From Paracoccaceae bacterium (GTDB lineage Bacteria; Pseudomonadota; Alphaproteobacteria; Rhodobacterales; Rhodobacteraceae): a stretch of 16,786 bases of DNA. A program made the position numbers and the translations under genes. The first letter of the stretch is position 1. Each line of letters starts with the position of its first letter. The notes beneath the pieces were generated by a model. That model saw nothing but the letters and a program-made list of their open reading frames with translations. It ran no database searches and was not told the origin of the DNA. The stretch is from the NCBI GenBank assembly GCA_007120685.1, contig SKNG01000056.1:1-16786 (forward strand), in the 5' to 3' direction. This document shows positions 5,925 through 12,949 of this stretch, one piece after another.

Positions 5925-6965
5925 TCAGGCGCCCGGCGTGATCAGCACCTTGACCTGGGTGCTGGGCTGGCGCAGCGCCTCGAAGGCATCGGGCAATTCG
6001 GCCAGGCTGACACGCTGCGAGATCATCGGCTTCGCATCGATGGCGCCCGAAGCCAGAGCATTTAGCACGATCTCGAAATCCTCGTCGACATAACCCAGCA
6101 CGAACTGGATCGACAGCTCCTTCAGGATGGCCGAGATCGGCACGATGGTATCTTCCTTCATCAGCACGCCGACCACGACGATCCTGCCCAGCGGCTGTGA
6201 CAGGTCGATGCATTGCTGTATCAGCCCGGGCACGCCCACGCATTCGAAGATCACATCGGGTGGCCCGCCCGCGGCATCGGCAAAGGCGGCGCCCAGATCG
6301 TCGGTCCCGGCGGGGTCGATCACGGCATGGGCACCCATGGTCTGCGCCAGATTGCGGCGGGTGGCGTTCATCTCGCTGACCACCACCGCGCGAGCGCCGG
6401 CATGGCGGGCGAAGGCCGCCACTGACAGGCCGATGGGGCCCGCGCCGATGACCAGCACCCGCGCCCCCGGCCCCATGCCGGACTTGCGCACCGCATGCAG
6501 CCCCACCGCCAGCGGTTCGACCAGCGCGCCCTCCTCGTAGCTGACGGCGTCCGGCAGGCGCACGGTCTGGCGCGCACCGACGGCGACATAATCGGCATAG
6601 GCGCCGGGCACATCCAGCGCCAGCCCGGTGATGCGGTTGAGCGGGCAGCGGATGCCCAGATCGTCCTTACAGCGGCCCAGCGCCTGACAGGCCGGATCGG
6701 AGCAGGCATTGACCGGCAGCGCCGTCACCCGGTCGCCGGGGGCGAAGGCGTCATCGCCGCTTTCCACCACCTCGCCGGAAAATTCGTGCCCCAGCACGGT
6801 GCCGTCGGGCATCAGGAACACGCCCTCCTGCGTTGCATGCAGGTCCGAGCCGCAGATGCCGCAGGCGGCGACGCGCAACACCACCTGCCCCGGCCCCGCC
6901 ACCGGGCGCGGTCGCTCCTCGATCGCCAGCTTGTGGCCCAGCCCCTTGAAGATCGCTGCCTTCAT
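5925..6965 (-). CDS. Zinc-dependent alcohol dehydrogenase (MDR family)
   Basis: 346-residue medium-chain dehydrogenase oxidising an alcohol (probably secondary) with NAD(P). GroES-like catalytic domain: CGICGSD with catalytic-zinc Cys38, GHE with His60-Glu61, and Glu150-Pro in ALVEPLAVG. Rossmann fold: VIGAGPIGL (172-180) with an acidic Glu198 at the end of the second strand, which favours NAD. Four cysteines lie where the structural zinc is held (88, 93, 99, 107), but the spacing x4-x5-x7 differs from the usual x2-x2-x7. ATG 6965 follows GGGAGGAGAG at good distance. It is transcribed divergently from the SDR gene at 7100 across a triple operator. Possible family relatives are butanediol/threonine/sorbitol dehydrogenases; the substrate cannot be told from sequence. 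Confidence 0.9.
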   Translation of the reverse strand: MKAAIFKGLGHKLAIEERPRPVAGPGQVVLRVAACGICGSDLHATQEGVFLMPDGTVLGHEFSGEVVESGDDAFAPGDRVTALPVNACSDPACQALGRCKDDLGIRCPLNRITGLALDVPGAYADYVAVGARQTVRLPDAVSYEEGALVEPLAVGLHAVRKSGMGPGARVLVIGAGPIGLSVAAFARHAGARAVVVSEMNATRRNLAQTMGAHAVIDPAGTDDLGAAFADAAGGPPDVIFECVGVPGLIQQCIDLSQPLGRIVVVGVLMKEDTIVPISAILKELSIQFVLGYVDEDFEIVLNALASGAIDAKPMISQRVSLAELPDAFEALRQPSTQVKVLITPGA

Positions 6966-7014
6966 GTCCTCTCCTCCCTCCATCTCTGCCAATTCGCCAA
7001 CCAGATAGGTCTGA

Positions 7015-7051
7015 TTGTTGTGCGATATTGTAAAACAATCTAGTCTTACGA
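7015..7051. promoter_or_regulatory. FCD-GntR operator array (site 3, three copies)
   Basis: TTGTAAAACAA at 7028-7038 is a perfect TTGT-N3-ACAA. To its right TAGTCTTACGA (7041-7051) fits the looser TNGT-N3-ACNA, and to its left TTGTTGTGCGA (7015-7025) has one mismatch to the looser form. All centres are 13 bp apart. The array lies between the divergent zinc dehydrogenase and SDR genes and probably controls both. Confidence 0.7.
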
Positions 7052-7060
7052 TTCTGGATT

Positions 7061-7079
7061 GTGTCAAGGTCTTTGACAC
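7061..7079. promoter_or_regulatory. Inverted repeat with TTGACA on both strands
   Basis: GTGTCAA (7061-7067), 5 nt, TTGACAC (7073-7079) is a perfect inverted repeat, giving a consensus -35 hexamer TTGACA on each strand. The minus-strand copy (7067-7062) is followed after 19 nt by TAGATT (7042-7037), a possible -10 box for the zinc dehydrogenase that would lie inside the operator array. The plus-strand copy is too close to the ATG at 7100 to serve the SDR gene, so the repeat may instead be a second protein-binding site. Confidence 0.4.
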
Positions 7080-7099
7080 GGCGAACCGAGGGAGGAAAC

Positions 7100-7882
7100 A
7101 TGGGACGCGTTCAGGACAAGGTGGTTTTCGTGGCCGGCGCCGGCACCGGTGTGGGCCGTGCGGCGATGCAGATCTTTGCCCGGGAGGGGGGCAAGGTGTT
7201 CGGCGTCTCGCGCACCGAGGCGAACCTGCGCGAGACGGTCGAGATGGTGCGCGCCGCTGGTGGCGAGGCCGATTACCACGCCGCCGATCTGGCCACCGAA
7301 GCGGGCGCCGAGGCCGCGTTCCAGGCCGCGCTGGCGAAGCACGGGCGGGTGGATATCGTGGTCCATGCCGCCGGTGTGGGCTACAGCTGGATGGAGAAAA
7401 GCCCCGGGTCGATGAACGACATCGCCGAGACCTCGCTGGAGAAATGGCGCGAGGTGCTGGACATCAACCTGACCGCCTGTTTCCTGATCTCGAAACTGGC
7501 GGTGCGGCAGATGAAGACGCAGGGCGGCGGGTCGATTGTGCATGTCGCCTCGATCTCCGGCTTTCAGGGGCTGGCCGGGGCGCATACCTACTGCGCCTCC
7601 AAGGGCGGCATGATCAACCTGACGCGGGCGATGTGCGTGGCCTATGCGGGCGACAACATCCGCACCAACTGCATCGCGCCCGGATTCATCGACACGCCGA
7701 TGGTGGCTTCGGTGCTGAACCTGTTCGACGACCCGGCGGTGGCCGACAGCCTGACCCCGATGAAGCGCCCCGGCACGCCCGAGGAAATGGCCTATGGCTG
7801 CCTGTATCTGGCGTCGGACGAGGCGAGCTATTGCAACGGCACGGTGCTGGTGATCGACGGCGGCACGACGGCGCGGCAGTAA
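7100..7882 (+). CDS. Classical SDR-family NAD(P)-dependent oxidoreductase
   Basis: 260-residue short-chain dehydrogenase, probably interconverting a hydroxyl and a ketone. Cofactor motif AGAGTGVGR (10-18, a variant of TGxxxGxG), HAAG in place of NNAG, the conserved DINLTACF, catalytic Ser in HVASISGF, and the canonical Tyr-x3-Lys in YCASKGGMINL; the C-terminus has CIAPGFIDTPM and a final VLVIDGGTTARQ, which is a typical SDR ending. ATG 7100 has GGGAGGAAA just upstream; the in-frame ATG at 7061 overlaps the inverted repeat and is rejected. It is divergent from the zinc dehydrogenase and convergent with the EthD-family gene. Arg18 after the glycine motif hints at NADP use, but that is weak. Substrate unknown. 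Confidence 0.92.
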   Translation: MGRVQDKVVFVAGAGTGVGRAAMQIFAREGGKVFGVSRTEANLRETVEMVRAAGGEADYHAADLATEAGAEAAFQAALAKHGRVDIVVHAAGVGYSWMEKSPGSMNDIAETSLEKWREVLDINLTACFLISKLAVRQMKTQGGGSIVHVASISGFQGLAGAHTYCASKGGMINLTRAMCVAYAGDNIRTNCIAPGFIDTPMVASVLNLFDDPAVADSLTPMKRPGTPEEMAYGCLYLASDEASYCNGTVLVIDGGTTARQ

Positions 7883-7946
7883 GGGCGCGCGACCGTAGCG
7901 GCGTTTTGGCCGGGCAGCACCGTCGGAAGCGGGGGTTTTGCACCCC

Positions 7947-7987
7947 GTCGCCATTGTTGCTCGAACCAATGGCGCAACAATGGCGAC
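7947..7987. repeat. Perfect 14-bp inverted repeat in convergent intergenic space
   Basis: GTCGCCATTGTTGC (7947-7960) and its exact reverse complement (7974-7987) flank a 13-nt loop that itself contains CCAATGGC and could pair with part of either arm. It lies between the stops of two convergent genes. There is no following U-run on either strand, so it is not a standard intrinsic terminator; it may act as a bidirectional stop or an RNA-stabilising hairpin. The sequence GAGTATTTTTCGCAAGATGA just to the right (7995-8014) resembles an intergenic motif I recall as recurrent in Rhodobacterales, unverified. Confidence 0.7.
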
Positions 7988-8030
7988 CCCCGCAGAGTAT
8001 TTTTCGCAAGATGACAGGGGCGGCCGGTTT

Positions 8031-8339
8031 TCAGCCGGTAGTGAGGGCGGCCATCAGGATGATCGGCGCCTCGTCGGTGAAATTGGGGATGTCGGCCTGG
8101 GTTTCGGCGCCATGCGCGCCCAGCGCGGCGCGGGCGGCCCTGGCGTCGTCAAAGCGCAATTCGGCGACCAGGCGGAAGGGTGCATCGGGCGCGGTCTCGG
8201 TGGGCTGGTAGAAGGTCAGCGCGCGCAGCCCCGCGGGGTCCAGCAGGCGGCGCACCAGCGGCAGGTGATGGCCGGTGTAATAGGTCAGGTCGAAATGCTT
8301 GCCGGGCGTGTTGGGGTAGAGGACGGAAACGACATACAT
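8031..8339 (-). CDS. EthD-family protein
   Basis: 102-residue ferredoxin-like alpha/beta barrel protein of the EthD family (small, usually dimeric, roles ranging from accessory proteins to decarboxylation or cyclisation in related clades). The start MYVVSVLYPNTPGKHFDLTY and HHLPLVRRLL (about 24-33) are typical of the family, with the conserved His pair at 24-25. The ATG at 8339 has AAGGAG at ideal spacing. It is the last gene of the eight-gene minus-strand block, 9 nt after the thiolase stop. What it does here is unknown; handling of a ketone or beta-keto acid intermediate is a guess. Confidence 0.85.
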   Translation of the reverse strand: MYVVSVLYPNTPGKHFDLTYYTGHHLPLVRRLLDPAGLRALTFYQPTETAPDAPFRLVAELRFDDARAARAALGAHGAETQADIPNFTDEAPIILMAALTTG

Positions 8340-8348
8340 GGGGGCTCC

Positions 8349-9536
8349 TTACGCTAGCCGTTCGATCAGGGTGGCATTGGCCATGCCGCCGGATTCGCAC
8401 ATGGTGATCAGGCCGCGCCGGCCGCCGGTCACTTCCAGCCGGGCCAGCAGGTTGCCCATCAGCCGCACGCCCGAAGCACCGACCGGATGACCCAGCGCGA
8501 TGGCCCCGCCCAGCGCGTTGACCCGTTCCGGCACCGCGCCGGTCTCTGCCTGCCAGGCCAGCACGACGGGGGCAAAGGCCTCGTTGACCTCGAAGGCGTC
8601 GATGGCGTCGATGCTCAGCCCGGCGCGGGCCAGAAGCTTGCGGGTGGCGGGGATCACGCCGGTCAGCATCAGGATAGGATCGTCGCCCGCCACGGCGAAA
8701 TGGGTGACGGCGGCGCGCGGGGTCAGGCCATGGGCGCGGGCGGTGGCTTCCTCCATCATCAGCACCGCACCTGCCCCGTCGCTGACCTGGCTGGCGTTGC
8801 CTGCCGTCACCGACCAGCGAATCTGCGGATAGGCGCGGGCGATATCCGCATCGAAGAAGGCGGGTTTCAGCCCGGCCAGTACCTTTTCGGTGGTATCGGG
8901 GCGCAACCCCTCGTCGCGGTCGACGGGGCCGGCGGGGGTGTCGATGGGCAGGATGTCGCGCGCGGTCAGCCCACCCTCACGCGCCTCAAGCGCCAGCCGG
9001 TGCGAGCGCGCGGCGAGGGCATCGAGCGCGCGGCGCTTCAGATCCCAGCGCGCGGCGATCAGTTCGGCCGATATGCCCTGATGCACGAAGCCGTCGGGGA
9101 AGCGGGCGCGCAGCATGGGGCCCAGATTGTCCTTGCCCAGCCGGTTCGCGCGCATCGGGACGCGGCTCATCATCTCTACCCCGCCGGCGATGACCACGTC
9201 ATAGGCGCCGGCGATGATGCCCTGGGCGGCGAAATCCATCGCCTGCTGGGCCGAGCCGCATTTGCGGTCCAGGGTCACCGCCGGCACGCCGACCGGAAAC
9301 CCCGCCGCCAGCGCCGCCTGCCGGCCGATATTGCCGGCCTGTTCGGCCACCTGGATCACGCAGCCGGTGATCACATCCTCCACCAGCGCCGGGTCCAGCC
9401 CGTTGCGGCGCACCAGCCCGCGCAGCACCTGGGCATACAGGTCCACCGGATGCAGCGCCGCCAGCGCGCCATCGGCCCGCCCCCGCCCGAAGGGGCTGCG
9501 CAGCAGATCGACGATGACCGCGCGCCGGGCTGCCAT
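8349..9536 (-). CDS. Thiolase (acetyl-CoA acyltransferase)
   Basis: 395-residue cytosolic thiolase, which cleaves a beta-ketoacyl-CoA with CoA (or catalyses the reverse condensation). Full family length with all catalytic motifs: nucleophilic Cys93 in LDRKCGSAQQA, NEAFAP, His350 in GGAIALGHPVGASG, and the second Cys380 in CESGGMANA. ATG 9536 follows the carboxyltransferase stop by 4 nt, with only a GGGG ribosome site, so translational coupling is likely. The location directly downstream of a carboxylase and with an acyl-CoA ligase in the same operon suggests it thiolyses the CoA ester of the carboxylated product. It is a degradative/general thiolase by its pattern, not SCP2-type; the acyl chain is unknown. 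Confidence 0.93.
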   Translation of the reverse strand: MAARRAVIVDLLRSPFGRGRADGALAALHPVDLYAQVLRGLVRRNGLDPALVEDVITGCVIQVAEQAGNIGRQAALAAGFPVGVPAVTLDRKCGSAQQAMDFAAQGIIAGAYDVVIAGGVEMMSRVPMRANRLGKDNLGPMLRARFPDGFVHQGISAELIAARWDLKRRALDALAARSHRLALEAREGGLTARDILPIDTPAGPVDRDEGLRPDTTEKVLAGLKPAFFDADIARAYPQIRWSVTAGNASQVSDGAGAVLMMEEATARAHGLTPRAAVTHFAVAGDDPILMLTGVIPATRKLLARAGLSIDAIDAFEVNEAFAPVVLAWQAETGAVPERVNALGGAIALGHPVGASGVRLMGNLLARLEVTGGRRGLITMCESGGMANATLIERLA

Positions 9537-9540
9537 CCCC

Positions 9541-11001
9541 CTAGCCCGCGTGGCGCCGCAGCGACAGGTTCATCAGCGAGGACTTGATCTGCACCACCGG
9601 CGCGCGCGCGACCCGCATCAGCCGGCGCACCTGATCCAGTTCCGGCGAGGACAACAGCGGATAGGTGGTCTTCACCGACCCCGCCGCCCACATGCGTTCC
9701 AGATCGGCCTCCGGCACCAGCGCGCGCAGGATCAGCTCGTCATCATTGTCGGTGCCGTAGCGTTTGCGCAACTCCTCGATGGTGGGCTGTTCGGGCGGGT
9801 TGGCGACCACCTCCTTGGCGCGCGGCGCGGCCATGATGCGGTCCAGCACATTCGGGTCGATGGGCGCGACCGTTTCGCCATAGAAGCCGGCGGCGTACTG
9901 GATCACCTCATCCGGGATCACCGAATAGCGCTTGCCGGTGACGATGTTCAGCACCGCCAGCGTGCCGACAAGCTGCGAAAAGGGCGTCGCCATGCCCGGA
10001 TAGCCAAGTTCGCGCCGCACCTCGGCCGTTTCCGCCAGCACCTGATCCAGCTTGTCGGACATGCCGTGCTGGGCAAGCTGTGCCTTCAGCGTGCCGGTCA
10101 TGCCGCCGGGTATCTGATGCTCGATCGACAGGATGTCGTATTCGTTGTGCTGGTTGACCAGATAGCCCGCCGCCTTGCCCACGGCCTCGAAATGGTCGGC
10201 GACGGGCTTGAACAGGCTGGTATCCAGGCTGTGGGTGTAGCCCTTCAGCTCGATATTCTTGACCATGATCTCGGTCGAAGGGGTGGACGGCCCGTTCGCC
10301 ATGGGGCGCGAGGCGGTGTGCAGGATCGTCACACCCAGTTCCAGACTGTCCAGATAGGCCTTGGCCGACATGCCCAGGATGTTGTTGGAATGGAACTCGA
10401 TGGGCTTGCCGCGCGCCTTGGACACGATGGCGGGCAGCAGGGTCTTCAGCCGGTCCTTGTCCAGCGTGCCGGCGGTGTCATACAGCAGCAGCGTGTCGAT
10501 ATCGGGGCTGGCCGACAGCTTGTCGGCCTTGTCGGCATAGTAGTCATCCGTATGGACGGGCGAGAGGGTGAACATGATCGCCCCCGCCACCTCGGACCCG
10601 AATTCCTTGGCGACCTTGGCCAGGCGGTGAGTCTGCGGGATGTTGAACAGAACATCATAAATCCAGAAGCTGCGCACCCCGTGGCGGTTCAACTGCCGCA
10701 TCCAGGCATCCATCAGCGCATCCGGCGTGACGCCAAAGGTGACCGAGGCGTTCGAGCGCATGCCACCCCGGATCGGCGTGCGGGGCATCGACTGCACCAG
10801 CAGGTCCAGACCCTCCCACGGGTTTTCGCGGCAGCGCTTGATCAGCACTTCCATCATCGACGAGCCCGCAAGGTCGATCACCCGAAAGCCGGTGCGATCC
10901 AAGAGCGGGGTGACGGGCAGCGCCATGCCGGCCTGCATCTGCATCCCCCACAGGCTTTGCTGGCCGTCGCGGATGGTCTCGTCCAGGAATTCGACATGCA
11001 T
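9541..11001 (-). CDS. Divergent biotin-dependent carboxyltransferase (pyruvate carboxylase subunit B / OadA-like barrel)
   Basis: 486-residue DRE-TIM barrel protein of the carboxyltransferase type that moves CO2 from carboxybiotin to an acceptor. It has the signature DETIRDGQQS (Asp7-Ser16), a helical domain after about residue 260, and the barrel segment SRPMANGPSTPSTE (231-244), equivalent to the S-x-G-x-S-Q-P-P-T-E of pyruvate carboxylase and oxaloacetate decarboxylase. There is no biotin domain at its C-terminus, as expected with a separate carrier gene. Key differences: LLYDTAGTL has Tyr174 where relatives have the carboxylated metal-binding Lys of IKDMAG, and EFHSNN has His204-Ser205-Asn206 instead of His-x-His. 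ATG 11001 has AAGGAG upstream. Pyruvate is therefore unlikely to be the acceptor; the true substrate is unknown. Confidence 0.85.
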   Translation of the reverse strand: MHVEFLDETIRDGQQSLWGMQMQAGMALPVTPLLDRTGFRVIDLAGSSMMEVLIKRCRENPWEGLDLLVQSMPRTPIRGGMRSNASVTFGVTPDALMDAWMRQLNRHGVRSFWIYDVLFNIPQTHRLAKVAKEFGSEVAGAIMFTLSPVHTDDYYADKADKLSASPDIDTLLLYDTAGTLDKDRLKTLLPAIVSKARGKPIEFHSNNILGMSAKAYLDSLELGVTILHTASRPMANGPSTPSTEIMVKNIELKGYTHSLDTSLFKPVADHFEAVGKAAGYLVNQHNEYDILSIEHQIPGGMTGTLKAQLAQHGMSDKLDQVLAETAEVRRELGYPGMATPFSQLVGTLAVLNIVTGKRYSVIPDEVIQYAAGFYGETVAPIDPNVLDRIMAAPRAKEVVANPPEQPTIEELRKRYGTDNDDELILRALVPEADLERMWAAGSVKTTYPLLSSPELDQVRRLMRVARAPVVQIKSSLMNLSLRRHAG

Positions 11002-11013
11002 CGGTTCTCTCCT

Positions 11014-12393
11014 TCAGGCGTCGGCGGCAGGCGCGGTGGCGGCGAAACCGGGCAGCACTCGGTCCTCCAGCCAGCGGGTGGTGATTGTGTTGGCGCGGAA
11101 ATCGGGGTGGTCGAGTATACGCGCGGCCAGCGGCAGCGTGGTGCGCGGCCCTTCCAGCCGGAAGGCGGCGATGGCCTGCAGCAGCCGGTCGATGGCCTGG
11201 GCGCGATCATGGCCATGAACGATCAGCTTGCCGATCATCGAATCGTAGAAAGGCGGCACCAGATAGCCTGCGCGCGCATGGCTATCCAGTCGCACCCCCG
11301 GCCCCCGGGGCGGCTCCCAGCCGGTGATGCGGCCGGGCGAGGGGCGGAAATCGGCGAACGGGTCCTCGGCGTTGATGCGCACCTCGATGGCATGGCCCGA
11401 GGGGCGGATATCGGCCTGAGTCAGGCCCAGCGCTTCGCCGCCAGCGACCTTCAGCTGGCAGGCGATCAGGTCGATGCCGGTGATTTCCTCGCTCACCGGG
11501 TGTTCGACCTGGATGCGGGAATTGACCTCGATGAAATAGATATCCTGCCGGGCCACGTCATACAGGAATTCCACCGTGCCGGCATTGCGGTAGCGGGCAT
11601 GGGCGCAGATGCGGATCGCGGCTTCGTGCAGCCGGGCGCGCAGGGCGTCGGGCATGGCGCTGGCGGGCGCCTCCTCGATCAGCTTCTGATAGCGGCGCTG
11701 GACGGAGCAGTCGCGCTCGCCGAAATGCAGCACACCGCCCTCGCCGTCGCCGACGATCTGCACTTCGACATGGCGCGCGGCCTCGACGAAGCGTTCCATG
11801 TAAAGCCGGTTGTCGCCAAAGGCCGCCTGCGCCTCGCGCGATGCACGCTCGAAGGAGGCGTCGAGTTCGGCCTCGGTCGCGGCCTTGAACATGCCGCGCC
11901 CGCCGCCGCCGGCCGAGGCCTTCATCACCACCGGATAGCCCAGATCGGCAGCCGCCTTCCGGGCGCTGGCGATATCGGCGATATGGTCGGTGCCGGGCAC
12001 GGTGGGCACGCCGGCGGCGATGGCCATGGCGCGGGCCGACATCTTGTCGCCCAGCGCCTCGATCGTCTCGGGCCGGGGGCCGACGAAGGCGATGCCCTCT
12101 TCCTCGCACAGCCGCGCCAGTTCGGGCTTTTCCGACAGGAAGCCATAGCCCGGGTGCAGCGCGTCACAGCCGGTGGCGCGGGCGGCATGCACGATCAGGC
12201 GCGCGTCCAGATAGCTTTGGGCCGAGGGCGCGGGACCCAGCACCACCACCCGGTCCGCCGCGTCTGGCCCCGCCCCCTCGCGGTCGGCGGCCGAGACGCC
12301 CAGCACCGTCTCGATCCCCATGGCGCGGGCCGAGCGCAGGATGCGCAGCGCGATCTCGCCCCGGTTGGCCACGAAAAGGCGGCGTATCGGCAT
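11014..12393 (-). CDS. Biotin carboxylase subunit (AccC-type)
   Basis: 459-residue ATP-grasp enzyme that carboxylates the biotin of the carrier protein with bicarbonate and ATP. Full AccC length and motifs: FVANRGEIALRI at the start, HPGYGFLSE (80-88), the glycine-rich ATP loop KASAGGGGRGM (158-168), ERDCSVQRRYQK (226-237), and the catalytic EVNSRIQVEHPVSE (289-302), which keeps the essential Glu, Asn and Arg. ATG 12393 begins 4 nt after the carrier stop. A longer open frame upstream lies within the carrier gene and is rejected. The order carrier, carboxylase, carboxyltransferase with 4 and 12 nt gaps indicates one multi-subunit enzyme. It might be a second copy in addition to housekeeping accC, which is not in this window. 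Confidence 0.95.
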   Translation of the reverse strand: MPIRRLFVANRGEIALRILRSARAMGIETVLGVSAADREGAGPDAADRVVVLGPAPSAQSYLDARLIVHAARATGCDALHPGYGFLSEKPELARLCEEEGIAFVGPRPETIEALGDKMSARAMAIAAGVPTVPGTDHIADIASARKAAADLGYPVVMKASAGGGGRGMFKAATEAELDASFERASREAQAAFGDNRLYMERFVEAARHVEVQIVGDGEGGVLHFGERDCSVQRRYQKLIEEAPASAMPDALRARLHEAAIRICAHARYRNAGTVEFLYDVARQDIYFIEVNSRIQVEHPVSEEITGIDLIACQLKVAGGEALGLTQADIRPSGHAIEVRINAEDPFADFRPSPGRITGWEPPRGPGVRLDSHARAGYLVPPFYDSMIGKLIVHGHDRAQAIDRLLQAIAAFRLEGPRTTLPLAARILDHPDFRANTITTRWLEDRVLPGFAATAPAADA

Positions 12394-12397
12394 GGGC

Positions 12398-12922
12398 TCA
12401 GGCCGGCTCGATGTAGAACAGCGGCTGGCCGTATTCGACCATCTCGCCATCCTTGACGCAGATGCGGCGCACGGTGCCGTTGATGCCGCCGCGCAGGGCG
12501 GTGAACAGCTTCATCACCTCGATCAGGCAAAGCTCGGTGTCTTCGGTCACCTGCTGGCCGACCTCGCAATAGGGTTCGGCGCCGGGCTTTGGTGCGCGGT
12601 AGAAGGTGCCGAGATTGGGCGCGGTGACGGCCTGCCAATGCGCCGGCACATCCTCTGGCGCGGCGGCGGGGGCGGCAGGCGTTGGCGCACCGGCGGCAGC
12701 TGCGGCCGGCGCCGGGTTTGCGGGTGCGGCGGCCGGCGCGGCGATGGCAGCGGCGGCTGGTGTGGCACCGGGTGGCATGGCCTTGGGATCGTTCGACAGG
12801 AATATCTCGAAATCGCCGACCTGCAGGTGCATCTCGTCCCAGTCCGAGGCCTGGAAGACCTCGACCAGCGCCTCGATATCCTCTGGCTTGACCGGCTTGG
12901 GGGCGTTCTCTGGGCTGTTCAT
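12398..12922 (-). CDS. Biotin carboxyl carrier protein (AccB-like)
   Basis: 174-residue carrier. The N-terminal ~45 residues (PEDIEALVEVFQASDWDEM, then VGDFEIFLSND) resemble the AccB N-terminus. Residues about 50-92 are an Ala/Pro-rich flexible linker. The C-terminal biotinyl domain runs from TAPNLGTFYRAPKPGAEP to the end, with the biotinylated Lys138 in EVMKLF (commonly EAMKL) and the thumb-like PKPGAEPYCEVG. ATG 12922 has GAGG upstream. It sits 27 nt after the dikinase-like gene and 4 nt before the biotin carboxylase. Biotin attachment would need BirA, not present here; the supply of biotin may come from the bioMNY transporter 9 kb away. Confidence 0.95.
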   Translation of the reverse strand: MNSPENAPKPVKPEDIEALVEVFQASDWDEMHLQVGDFEIFLSNDPKAMPPGATPAAAAIAAPAAAPANPAPAAAAAGAPTPAAPAAAPEDVPAHWQAVTAPNLGTFYRAPKPGAEPYCEVGQQVTEDTELCLIEVMKLFTALRGGINGTVRRICVKDGEMVEYGQPLFYIEPA

Positions 12923-12949
12923 GGGGGCCTCGCGTTTCGGATGCGCCGG

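Noticed and set aside
9214..12456. A 1080-codon open frame on the plus strand
   Set aside because: It lies antisense to the thiolase, carboxyltransferase and biotin carboxylase genes, has a His/Arg/Gln/Gly-rich random composition and no family motif; a shadow of GC-rich codon use.
12650..12780. GC-rich low-complexity stretch as a regulatory repeat
   Set aside because: It encodes the Ala/Pro linker of the biotin carrier protein, which explains the composition.
9541..12922. Annotating the trio simply as acetyl-CoA carboxylase or two-subunit pyruvate carboxylase
   Set aside because: There is no AccA/AccD-type carboxyltransferase, the barrel subunit lacks the Lys and the second His of pyruvate carboxyltransferases, and the carrier is separate. 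The subunit types are named but not the acceptor.
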